From positions 62,001-126,000 of the forward strand of contig NZ_VDMR01000009.1 in the NCBI RefSeq assembly GCF_006346315.1: a stretch of DNA of 64,000 bases. Reading direction: 5' to 3'. The notes below the pieces were generated by a model. That model was given only the letters and a program-made list of their open reading frames with translations. It was not told the origin of the DNA and did no database searches. Shown here piece by piece: positions 1-6,830 of this stretch. The position numbers were made by a program, and so were the translations under genes. Every line of letters starts with the position of its first letter. Positions within the stretch are counted from its first letter, which is position 1. This stretch comes from Nocardioides litoris. GTDB taxonomy: Bacteria > Actinomycetota > Actinomycetes > Propionibacteriales > Nocardioidaceae.

Positions 1-175
1 GGAGCACGCCGGCCTCCTCGGCGATGCGGCGGGCGTGGGAGGTCGTGCGCGTGCCGGCGTGGTAAGCGACGACGTCGGCGGCGCCGATGACGCGGGCGGC
101 CTTGAGCGTCATCAGCCCGGGGTCGCCGGGGCCGACGCCGACGCAGGTGAACCGGCCTCGCTGCCCGGCGCTCAT
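1..175 (-). CDS. cobI: Precorrin-2 C20-methyltransferase, N-terminal fragment
   Basis: SAM-dependent methylation of precorrin-2 to precorrin-3A in cobalamin (corrin) biosynthesis, cytosolic. Only the first 58 codons lie in the window; the gene runs off the left edge. The visible part has the N-terminal signature of tetrapyrrole methylases, FTCVGVGPGDPGLMTLKA, followed by VIGAADVVAYHAG. The ATG overlaps the stop of the upstream cobH gene by four bases (ATGA), so it is translationally coupled and sits third in the riboswitch-led operon. Assignment to CobI rather than another corrin methylase rests on the short N-terminus and on its place after cobG and cobH; a CobI-CobJ fusion, common in actinobacteria, cannot be excluded because the C-terminus is missing. 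Confidence 0.85.
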   Translation of the reverse strand, partial: MSAGQRGRFTCVGVGPGDPGLMTLKAARVIGAADVVAYHAGTRTTSHARRIAEEAGVL

Positions 176-861
176 GCCTCGCTCACCGAGGCCAGGGCGT
201 TGACCGCCGAGGAGGTCATGGCCGACCCGCCGCGGCGGCCGCGCACGGTCACAAAGGGAACGTCGACGCCCCACCGCTCGGCGAACGTCGCCAGCGCCTC
301 CTTCGACTCGGCCGCGCCGATGAACCCGACCGGACAGCCCACGATCGCCGCCGGCCGCGGGGCGCCGTCGGCCAGCATCTCCAGCAGGTGGAACAGCGCG
401 GTCGGGGCGTTGCCGATGGCGACGACGGCGCCCTCGAGGTGGGGCTCCCAGAGCGAGACGGCGGCCGCGCTGCGGGTGGTGCCCCAGGAGCGGGCCAGGT
501 CGGGCACGCGGTCGTCGTACAGGTGGCACATGATCTCGTTGCCGGCCGGCAGCCGGCCGGCGGTGATGCCGACCGCGACCATGCGGGCGTCGCAGAGCAC
601 CGGCGCGCCGGCGGCCAGGGCGGCGCGGCCGGCGGGCCCGAGGTCGGGGTGGACGACGAGGTCGTCGACCAGGTCGACCTGGCCGCAGCCGTGGATCATC
701 CGGACCGCGACCTGCTCGGCGCTCGCCGGGACGCGGGACAGGTCGGCCTCGCGGCGGATCGTGGCGAAGGAGTCGGCGTAGATCGCCGGGCCGGTCGGCA
801 CGTAGGCGTAGCGCGGGGTGGGGCGGCGGAGGTCGTCCGCCGGGGAGCTCGGGGTGCTCAC
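172..861 (-). CDS. cobH: Precorrin-8X methylmutase
   Basis: Catalyses the methyl migration from C11 to C12 that converts precorrin-8X to hydrogenobyrinate. 229 residues, normal for the family. The motif RMIHGCGQVD contains the expected catalytic histidine (His57 here), and the C-terminal part has the GNAPTALFHLLE and GCPVGFIGAAESKE segments typical of CobH/CbiC. The GTG start overlaps the cobG-like stop by four bases (GTGA) and its stop overlaps the cobI start, so the three genes form one tightly coupled operon under the upstream cobalamin riboswitch. Nothing odd in the sequence. Confidence 0.95.
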   Translation of the reverse strand: MSTPSSPADDLRRPTPRYAYVPTGPAIYADSFATIRREADLSRVPASAEQVAVRMIHGCGQVDLVDDLVVHPDLGPAGRAALAAGAPVLCDARMVAVGITAGRLPAGNEIMCHLYDDRVPDLARSWGTTRSAAAVSLWEPHLEGAVVAIGNAPTALFHLLEMLADGAPRPAAIVGCPVGFIGAAESKEALATFAERWGVDVPFVTVRGRRGGSAMTSSAVNALASVSEA

Positions 862-1700
862 AGCAGGTCCGTCCTGATGATCGAGTGCCAGGGGGTGACG
901 ACGACGGGGCCACCGGTGGAGGTGGCCAGGGCGGCGAGGTCGGGGGTGAGGCGGCCGTCGGGGACGGGCAGCAGCGCGTCGCCGAGGTCGTGGCCGGGCG
1001 CGTGGCCGGGTGGTGCGGTGCGCGCCGTCGTACGCCGGTCGGGCGGCTCGGGCGCGAGGAGCGGGGTGGCCGGGTCGAGCTCGGTGACGTGCCACGGGGC
1101 CGTGTCGGTCCGGCCGCCGGTGCCGCGGAGGTCGAGGAAGCGGTGCACGAGCGCGAGCAGGGCGTCGACGGCGTGGTCGAGCGGCACCACCGGGCCCCAC
1201 CCGGCGCCGACGCGGAGCTGGGCGAACCGGTCGTCGAGGGCCATCAGCCCCAGGTCGGTGTCGCGGTCGACCAGGTCGCCCCGGCCGTCGTCGAGGACGA
1301 GGAGGAAGCGGCCCGGGAGCTCGGGCGTGCGGTCGTCGGCCAGGATCGCGCGGTCGAGGGCGGCGGCCAGCGGACGCAGGTCGACGCGCCCGCCGCGCAG
1401 GCCGGTGAGCGGGGAGACCATGACGTTGCGGGCCTGGTCGTGGGCGCGGCTGGGCAGGAGGCCGAGGGCCTCGACGGCCTGGAGGAACGGTTCGCCGTGG
1501 TCGACCGCCCGCAGCTGGAGGTTGGCCCGGGCGGTCAGGTGCACGTCGCCGTCGCCGTACGTCGCGGCGAGGTCGGACAGGCCGGCCAGGGTCGCTGCGG
1601 GCAGCTCGCCGCCGACCGTGCGCAGCCGGACCAGGGGTCCGTCGTCGGCGAGCCACGGGCGCAGGGCGCCGGGGCACCGGTCGGGTCGGGTGCGGGGCAC
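858..1700 (-). CDS. cobG: Precorrin-3B synthase-like protein, short form lacking the Fe-S C-terminus
   Basis: CobG oxidises precorrin-3A to precorrin-3B in aerobic cobalamin synthesis and belongs to the nitrite/sulfite reductase ferredoxin-half family. The N-terminus (DRCPGALRPWLADDGPLVR, then GDGDVHLTARANLQLR) and the middle (LPGRFLLVLDDGRGD, QLRVGAGWGPVVPLDHAVDAL) match that family. At 280 residues it is short: it stops just after VVVTPWHS, where family members normally continue into a cysteine-rich C-terminal part that binds a 4Fe-4S cluster. Only one cysteine (Cys9) is present, so cluster binding by this chain is unlikely. GTG start at 1700 follows a GAGGA sequence. First gene after the cobalamin riboswitch; stop overlaps cobH. 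It may have altered activity or rely on another protein. Confidence 0.8.
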   Translation of the reverse strand: MPRTRPDRCPGALRPWLADDGPLVRLRTVGGELPAATLAGLSDLAATYGDGDVHLTARANLQLRAVDHGEPFLQAVEALGLLPSRAHDQARNVMVSPLTGLRGGRVDLRPLAAALDRAILADDRTPELPGRFLLVLDDGRGDLVDRDTDLGLMALDDRFAQLRVGAGWGPVVPLDHAVDALLALVHRFLDLRGTGGRTDTAPWHVTELDPATPLLAPEPPDRRTTARTAPPGHAPGHDLGDALLPVPDGRLTPDLAALATSTGGPVVVTPWHSIIRTDLL

Positions 1701-1765
1701 GGGGGGTCCTCAGCGTCCTCGGAGGTCTGGGCCGTCACGCGTGGGCCTGGTCGACCTCGCGGCGG

Positions 1766-1955
1766 TCGGCCGCAAGGGCCAGCAGGTCTTCGGACTCGGG
1801 ATCGCACCGACCCTGGACGCCTTCCCAGGTCCCCGTCACGCTGACGTCACGTGGACCCAGTGGCTGCCGGTCACCCCCGGCCGTCCTGCCGATCACCCTC
1901 ACCGCTGCGCGTCAGTCCCGGACTCTCACCGGGTTCCCGCACTGGCGGGGTGACC
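1766..1955 (-). ncRNA. Cobalamin (adenosylcobalamin) riboswitch
   Basis: Read on the minus strand, this leader carries the B12-element hallmarks in order: GGGAA followed by GGTGAGAGTCC (about 1918-1938), CTGACGCGCAGC, the B12 box GCCACTG (about 1858), GGGAAGG (about 1825), and the 3' block GAGTCCGAAGACCTGCTGG (1778-1797). It begins directly after the stop of the FhuF-like gene and ends about 65 bases before the cobG start. It should repress the cob operon when cobalamin is plentiful. Exact ends were not determined. Confidence 0.93.
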
Positions 1956-2618
1956 CTAGCAAGCGCGGCCGCCGCGGGTCGGGCGACGGGTGGGCACGGT
2001 GTCGAGGACGCAGTCGCCGCACAGCCCGGCGCCCGGCACCTGCCAGAACAAGCAGCAGGTGCCGCGGCGGGTGCTGCCGTCGGGTCGGACCACGACCTCG
2101 CCGGCGAGGCCGGGCCCGTCGAGCAGGTGCGCGACCACCGGCCGGGCGCGGGGGAGCACGTGCACCCGCGGCACCGTGGCCAGGCTGCCGGCGACGTTGC
2201 CCCACAGCAGCCGCGGCGAGAGCGGTGTCGCCGCCACCAGCGGGTCGACCACCTCGTGCACCGCCCGCTCCAGGTCGTCGACGCTGGCCTGGACCCAGCC
2301 CCGTGGCTCCCGCACGCCCAGCGTGACCGCACCCTCGTCGTGGCGGAGCAGGATCGTCGCCGGGTCGGGGAGCACTCCGTCGACGACGTACGGCACGACG
2401 GTCAGCGACCACAGCCGCGACGCGATGCCCATGACCGCCGTCGACCAGCCCACCCGCAGCGGTGGGTCGCCCATCCGTCGGGCAACGGCCCGGGCCAGCG
2501 CCTCGAGGTCGACCTCCGCGAGCGGCACGTAGCGGTCGTCGGGCGCCAGGTCGGGCTCCCACGCCAGCACCCGGGCCAGCGCACGCGTCACGGCGGCGGG
2601 GGTGGCGGGGGTCGTCAT
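1956..2618 (-). CDS. FhuF-like (2Fe-2S) protein, putative ferric-siderophore reductase
   Basis: 220 residues. The C-terminal motif Cys188-Cys189-x10-Cys200-x2-Cys203 is the unusual CC-x10-C-x2-C 2Fe-2S ligand set of the FhuF / ferric iron reductase C-terminal domain. The rest is weakly conserved and soluble-looking, with no signal peptide. Members reduce Fe(III) bound to siderophores in the cytosol. The ATG start at 2618 is chosen because it is the first in-frame ATG with an open frame. It lies immediately upstream of the cobalamin riboswitch on the same strand, so it probably has its own promoter. An iron-siderophore-type ABC importer lies about 10 kb away, but a functional link is only inference. 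Confidence 0.8.
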   Translation of the reverse strand: MTTPATPAAVTRALARVLAWEPDLAPDDRYVPLAEVDLEALARAVARRMGDPPLRVGWSTAVMGIASRLWSLTVVPYVVDGVLPDPATILLRHDEGAVTLGVREPRGWVQASVDDLERAVHEVVDPLVAATPLSPRLLWGNVAGSLATVPRVHVLPRARPVVAHLLDGPGLAGEVVVRPDGSTRRGTCCLFWQVPGAGLCGDCVLDTVPTRRPTRGGRAC

Positions 2619-2670
2619 GGCGTCGGCCAGCGTACGTCGGCCGTCCGACCGGCAGGTCGGTCAGGACGCG

Positions 2671-2967
2671 TCAGGAACCCACGGTGAGGGTGAGGAGGAG
2701 GACGGCGAGGGCGGGGCCAGCCGCGGCCGAGATCGCCCACCCCGTGGCGAGCCAGCGCCAGCGGGCCCGGGTGGCGAGGGCGGTCGCGCCGAGCCGCCAG
2801 GCGCCGCTCAGGAGGAGCCCGGCGAGGGCGGCGTCGTGGCTGGCCCCGATCGACGCGACCGGGTCCAGGGCGGCGAACCAGGCGGCCGTGCCGATGACCA
2901 CCGCGCCCAGCAGCTCGACGGTGGCGCGGTCGGGGCTGACGGGGCTGACGGGGTCGGGGGCGGTCAC
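2671..2967 (-). CDS. Small membrane protein, downstream copy of a tandem pair
   Basis: 98 residues with about three hydrophobic segments; no recognised family. It is clearly paralogous to the adjacent upstream gene: both contain SPDRATV followed by LLGAVVIG / MLGAAVIG and end in a similar hydrophobic helix, and both are exactly 98 residues long. The GTG start at 2967 overlaps the stop of the upstream copy (GTGA), so the two are translationally coupled. The pair could form a heteromeric membrane complex; function unknown. Confidence 0.6.
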   Translation of the reverse strand: MTAPDPVSPVSPDRATVELLGAVVIGTAAWFAALDPVASIGASHDAALAGLLLSGAWRLGATALATRARWRWLATGWAISAAAGPALAVLLLTLTVGS

Positions 2968-3260
2968 GCGCCGAGGGCGACGAGGAGCAGGGCGAACGCC
3001 ACAGCGGGGCCCGTCACCGCTGACAGCGCCAACCCGGCGGCCACGAACCGCCACGGGGGAGCCACCGCGAGCGTGGCCGACCCCGCCAGCCAGGTGGCGC
3101 TCAGGACGACGGCCACCGACCCCGCCTGGTCCAGCCACAGCCCCCCGGCGGCGCCGACGGCCACGAGTGCGGCCACCCACGTGGCGCTGCCGATGACGGC
3201 GGCGCCGAGCATCTGGACGGTCGCGCGGTCGGGGCTCACCAGGTCGCGGGTCCTGCTCAC
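2964..3260 (-). CDS. Small membrane protein, upstream copy of a tandem pair
   Basis: 98 residues starting at GTG 3260 (VSRTRDLVSPDRATVQ). Hydrophobic segments cover about residues 17-35, 43-62 and 70-95. It aligns along its length with the next gene, indicating tandem duplication, with divergence concentrated in the loop after the first helix. No known domain. Longer in-frame starts exist upstream, but they run through the palindromic repeat region and are not supported by codon character. Confidence 0.6.
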   Translation of the reverse strand: MSRTRDLVSPDRATVQMLGAAVIGSATWVAALVAVGAAGGLWLDQAGSVAVVLSATWLAGSATLAVAPPWRFVAAGLALSAVTGPAVAFALLLVALGA

Positions 3261-3338
3261 GGGTTCATCGTCGCCGTCGTCCGTCGGATCCGCCTGAGCA
3301 CGAGTACCTGCCTCGGTGACCGCCCGACCGCAGCTGCC

Positions 3339-3436
3339 GTGGTCTCGAGACAGGCCACGAGGTGGCCTTCCTCGACCACCGGGTGGCCCGGCCTCCCACG
3401 GTGGTCGAGGAGGGACGGAGTCCCGTCTCGAGGCCA
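3339..3436. repeat. Short palindromic repeat, locus 1 (two inverted units)
   Basis: Two units of about 40 bases in opposite orientation. The first (3339-3380) reads GTGGTCTCGAGAC, an inner stem GGCCAC/GTGGCC, then CCTCGACCACC. The second (about 3398-3436) is the reverse arrangement with an inner stem GGGAC/GTCCC and ends TCTCGAGGCCAC. Outer arms are conserved between units; inner stems differ but remain self-complementary. Lies beside the 3' end of the HNH gene. Confidence 0.8.
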
Positions 3437-3532
3437 CATGGCCGCAGCCGGCGCGCCCTTCACGACCACACGATGGTGGGCAGGCCAGTGGCCCCGCGCA
3501 CCAGATGGTGGGCGGGGTGTGGGGCTCGGCGG

Positions 3533-4825
3533 TCAGGGTTCGGCGGAGCGGTCGACGGTGTACGTCGCGCCAGCGGGGCTGTGCCACGCGAAGACCCCAG
3601 GCCCGGGTCGGTCGTACCGCCAGGTGGAGTGGGTCTTGGCGCGGTGGTGGGCTCGGCAGAGCCGGGCGAGGTTGGACGACCGGGTCTCGCCGCCTGGGTC
3701 GTAGGGGCGGATGTGGTCGCGGTCGGTGCGGCGTCGGTTGCAGTGCGGGAACACGCAGCGCCGGTCGCGGAGGTCGACCTGCTCGGCCAAGGTCGGTGAC
3801 GGCTGATAGCCGCTGCTGGCCAGGTCGGCGGACAGGTCGATGGCAGGTCGGACGTGGGTGTCAGTGTCGAGCCAGGCCGCGACCCTCTCGGCCAGGGCCT
3901 GGGCGGCGGCGGGGTCGCCGCCGGGGAGGTCGACGACCGGTGTGACGGTGACCGTCGTGCCGGGGGCGCGGCACCAGGTCGCGAGCTGCTCGCGGGTGAC
4001 GGTGGTGCCGGCGGTCTCGACGACGTCGGAGTCCGAGCGCAGGTGCGCGTACACCGTCACCCCACGCCCCGTGGTGCTGCCGACCTCGAGGTCGAGCGCG
4101 AGCTGGGCGCGGGCGATCTCGCCGACGGCGAGGGCGCGGCGGGCGTCCCACGACTCATGGCACCCCAGCTCGCCGAGCTGGGCCGCCACACCGGCAACGG
4201 CGGTGTCGAGGTCGACCGCGTCAGCCAGGTCGAGGGTCCCGGTGACCTCGACGGTGCCGTCGAGCGATCGGACGTGGTCGAGGTGCACGTCGAACCGCCG
4301 GTGCTCCAACGCCGCCAACCTGCGGCGTTCCACCTCATCGGGACAGTGGGCGGTGAGTGCGGAGGTGACGGTGCGCTCGACCTGCGCGAACGTGCACGAG
4401 TGCGCGGTCGGCGCGAGGGCCCGGTCGACCTCCGCCGCACCCGCGGGCGGGAGCTGTTGGGTCTGCTCTGCGATGCGGAACGCCTTCCACACCGGCACCT
4501 CCGACCCGCCGACCCGGGCCCAGAGTCGGGGGAGGCGGTGGCGCAGCTCGAGGGCGTTGCCGACGTACGCAGCGCACGAGTCGGGGGAGCGTCCGAGGAC
4601 GCAGGCCAAGTCATGGGCGTCGAACTCGCTGACCCACGGGCACCCGTCACCGCCGAGCTGCAGACCGGGCGTCATGGTGTGGATCGACGCCTCGGCCTCG
4701 GTGACCTCGTGGGCTGCGCACCAGTCCAGCACCGCGACCAGCGTGGCGACCTCCTCGCGCAGCATCCGTCCACGCGCGTCGGCCACGGCGGCGAGGGCCG
4801 GGTCGAGGAGGCGGGTGCTGGTCAT
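3533..4825 (-). CDS. DUF222 domain protein with C-terminal HNH endonuclease motif
   Basis: 430 residues. The N-terminal two thirds correspond to DUF222 (the 13E12 family of actinobacteria); the C-terminus, about residues 354-404, carries an HNH motif with zinc-ligand-like cysteines (RCVFPHCNRRRTDRDHI, then NLARLCRAHHRAKTHSTW), so a metal-dependent nuclease is predicted. The family is often multicopy and in mycobacteria is associated with REP13E12 repeats. Here the gene is bracketed on both sides by short palindromic repeats of one family (3339-3436 and 4891-4940), suggesting a mobile or repeat-associated unit. ATG 4825 (MTSTRLLDP) chosen over an upstream GTG at 4849. DNA target unknown. Confidence 0.85.
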   Translation of the reverse strand: MTSTRLLDPALAAVADARGRMLREEVATLVAVLDWCAAHEVTEAEASIHTMTPGLQLGGDGCPWVSEFDAHDLACVLGRSPDSCAAYVGNALELRHRLPRLWARVGGSEVPVWKAFRIAEQTQQLPPAGAAEVDRALAPTAHSCTFAQVERTVTSALTAHCPDEVERRRLAALEHRRFDVHLDHVRSLDGTVEVTGTLDLADAVDLDTAVAGVAAQLGELGCHESWDARRALAVGEIARAQLALDLEVGSTTGRGVTVYAHLRSDSDVVETAGTTVTREQLATWCRAPGTTVTVTPVVDLPGGDPAAAQALAERVAAWLDTDTHVRPAIDLSADLASSGYQPSPTLAEQVDLRDRRCVFPHCNRRRTDRDHIRPYDPGGETRSSNLARLCRAHHRAKTHSTWRYDRPGPGVFAWHSPAGATYTVDRSAEP

Positions 4826-4890
4826 GTTGACCACGATAGACGTGACCACGGACAGTTATCGATGACGCGTTCGACAGTGCGTCCAGTCCC

Positions 4891-4940
4891 GTGGAGGGGC
4901 CTCGAGACGGGCGCCAGGGCGCCCTCCTCGACCATCATGG
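4891..4940. repeat. Short palindromic repeat, locus 2 (single unit)
   Basis: One unit of the palindromic family: GTGGAGGGGCCTCGAGAC, inner stem GGGCGCC/GGCGCCC, then TCCTCGACCATC. It lies between the HNH gene start and the P450 gene, mirroring the units on the other side of the HNH gene. Confidence 0.75.
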
Positions 4941-4990
4941 GCTGCGGTGGGCTCCGCCACCCGGGCAGGTGGTGAGGGTGCGGAGGGGCC

Positions 4991-6274
4991 GTGGCTAGCG
5001 TCGAGCGCGTCGCTGGAGCAGCCGGCGCCCCACCCCGAGACCTCGGGAGCCACGGCATGGACCTCGCCCTGCGGCTGCGCCGCGACGGGTACGCCGCCCT
5101 CGACCGCGACCGGCAGGCACGCGGCGGGGGCACGACGTACGCCTCGCGACTCCTCGCACGCCGGGCGGTCGTGCTCGGCGGTGAGGAGGGTGCGCGGGTG
5201 TTCTACGACGAGTCCGTCGTGGAGCGGAAGGGTGCGGTGCCGCCGCCGCTGGGGTGGCTGCTGTTCGGGCGCGGGGCGGTGCACTCGCTCGACGGCGGGA
5301 GGCACCGGACGCGCAAGGCGATGTTCACCGGCCGGCTCGGCCCGGAGCAGGTGGCGGCCTGCGCGGCGCTCGCCCGCGAGCGGCTCGAGGCGTCCCTGCC
5401 CGACTGGGACGGCTCGACCGCCGACCTGCACGACCGCCTCGCCGTGGCGTACGGCGGCGCGGTGCTCACCTGGGTCGGGATCGACCTCGACGAGGACGAG
5501 CGGCGGGCGTGGAGCAGGCGGTACGCGCGGATCGTCGGGGGGTTCGGGTTCGCCGGGCCGCGGCTCTACGCCCGGGCCTGGCGCGAGCGCACGGTCACCG
5601 ACCGGTGGGCGCGCAGGCTGGTCACGGCCGTCCGGGCCGGCGAGCTCGCCCCGCCGGAGGGCTCGGTGCTCGCCACGATCGCGGCCACCGACCTCGACGA
5701 CAGCACCGCGGCCGTCGAGCTGGGCAACGTCGTCCGGCCGACCATCGCGGTGGCCTGGCTCGGCGTGCACGCGGCCGCCGCCCTGGCGGGCCTCCCGCCG
5801 CAGGAGCGGGCCCTGCTGGCCGAGACGACCGCGGAGGACCGCCGCTGGGCGTTCGCGGAGGAGGTCCGGCGCACCACCCCGTTCGTGCCGGCCCTGGCCG
5901 GACGGGTGCGCCGCCGCACCAAGCACGGCGGCGTCGACCTGCGGGTGGGTGACTTCGTGGTCCTCGACGTGCGCGGCATCGACCTCGACGAGCGCCACTA
6001 CCCCGACCCGACGGAGTTCCGGGCCGACCGCTTCGCGGAGCGCCGACCCACGCCGTACGACCTCGTGCCGCAGGGCGGCGGCCCGCTCGAGGGCCACCGG
6101 TGCCCCGGGGAGTCGATGACCCTGCAGCTGCTCGTCCAGACGACCGCGGTGCTGGCCGAGGTGCTCACCGGACCGGAGGCGTCGACCCCCGACCCCGACC
6201 TCGGGCGCATCCCCACCCTGCCCAGGCTCGGCCTCTACCTCAGCGTCGCTCGACCCGGCACGCGGCGGTCGTAG
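4991..6274 (+). CDS. Cytochrome P450, CYP152 (peroxygenase)-like
   Basis: 427 residues. The heme-thiolate loop is QGGGPLEGHRCPGE with Cys371 as proximal ligand, and the I-helix region reads NVVRPTIAVAW with Arg249-Pro250, the Arg-Pro pair that replaces the usual acid-alcohol pair in CYP152 fatty-acid peroxygenases (Arg242-Pro243 in BSbeta). The N-terminal DGGRHRTRKAMF and EVRRTTPFVPALAGRVR segments also fit CYP152. Such enzymes use hydrogen peroxide to hydroxylate or decarboxylate fatty acids without redox partners, and no ferredoxin or reductase gene is adjacent. GTG 4991 is preceded by GGAGG at a good distance. Alternative: another unusual bacterial P450, but the Arg-Pro pair argues against this. 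Confidence 0.85.
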   Translation: MASVERVAGAAGAPPRDLGSHGMDLALRLRRDGYAALDRDRQARGGGTTYASRLLARRAVVLGGEEGARVFYDESVVERKGAVPPPLGWLLFGRGAVHSLDGGRHRTRKAMFTGRLGPEQVAACAALARERLEASLPDWDGSTADLHDRLAVAYGGAVLTWVGIDLDEDERRAWSRRYARIVGGFGFAGPRLYARAWRERTVTDRWARRLVTAVRAGELAPPEGSVLATIAATDLDDSTAAVELGNVVRPTIAVAWLGVHAAAALAGLPPQERALLAETTAEDRRWAFAEEVRRTTPFVPALAGRVRRRTKHGGVDLRVGDFVVLDVRGIDLDERHYPDPTEFRADRFAERRPTPYDLVPQGGGPLEGHRCPGESMTLQLLVQTTAVLAEVLTGPEASTPDPDLGRIPTLPRLGLYLSVARPGTRRS

Positions 6275-6392
6275 CGGTCGGCTGCGGGTCCGGAGGTACT
6301 ACGACCACCGTCCAGTGGTGGGCCGGACCCGACCGGCGGTGTGCTGGGTGCACGACGGGACGACCGTCCCGCCCCACCTGGAGGAGACCGCC

Positions 6393-6803
6393 ATGACCCG
6401 CACCCGAACCCTGCTCGCCACCACCGCCGCCGTCGCCACGCTGGGCGCGCTGGCCGGCCCCGCCGCCGCCTCGCACGGCGGCGGCGACGACGGCCGCGAC
6501 CGGGACGACCGCGTCATCCGCACGGGGGCATGCTCCGGCGGCGCCCGCTGGAAGATCAAGGCCAAGGAGGACGACGGTCGCATCGAGGTCGAGTCGGAGG
6601 TCGACAGCAACCGCACCGGCCAGCGGTGGGCCTGGGTCCTGCGGCACGACGGGTCGGTCTCGGCCCGCGGGACGGCGACGACCACCGGCCGCAGCGGCTC
6701 GTTCGAGGTCGAGCGGCGCGCCGTCGACGGCGCCGGCACCGACGCCTTCGTCTTCCGGGCGACCTTCCGCGGCCAGACCTGCCTGGCCTCCGTGCGCTAC
6801 TGA
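6393..6803 (+). CDS. Small secreted protein of unknown function
   Basis: 136 residues. A clear Sec signal peptide (MTRTRTLLATT, hydrophobic core, cleavage near PAAASHG) is followed by a charged linker rich in Asp/Gly/Arg and a domain with two cysteines, one near residue 47 (TGACSGG) and one near the C-terminus (GQTCLASVRY), which could form a disulfide. No family recognised. GGAGGAG precedes the ATG. It ends 27 bases before the histidine kinase gene on the same strand, so the two could be cotranscribed; a role as a sensed ligand or target is only speculation. Confidence 0.65.
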   Translation: MTRTRTLLATTAAVATLGALAGPAAASHGGGDDGRDRDDRVIRTGACSGGARWKIKAKEDDGRIEVESEVDSNRTGQRWAWVLRHDGSVSARGTATTTGRSGSFEVERRAVDGAGTDAFVFRATFRGQTCLASVRY

Positions 6804-6830
6804 CGCCCGGCGGGGGATGATCGGTGGGCG

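Noticed and set aside
4856..6097. Long minus-strand reading frame opposite the P450 gene
   Set aside because: Its translation is Arg/Gly/Ala-rich without domains; the plus-strand frame carries the P450 motifs. Long antisense frames are expected in very GC-rich DNA.
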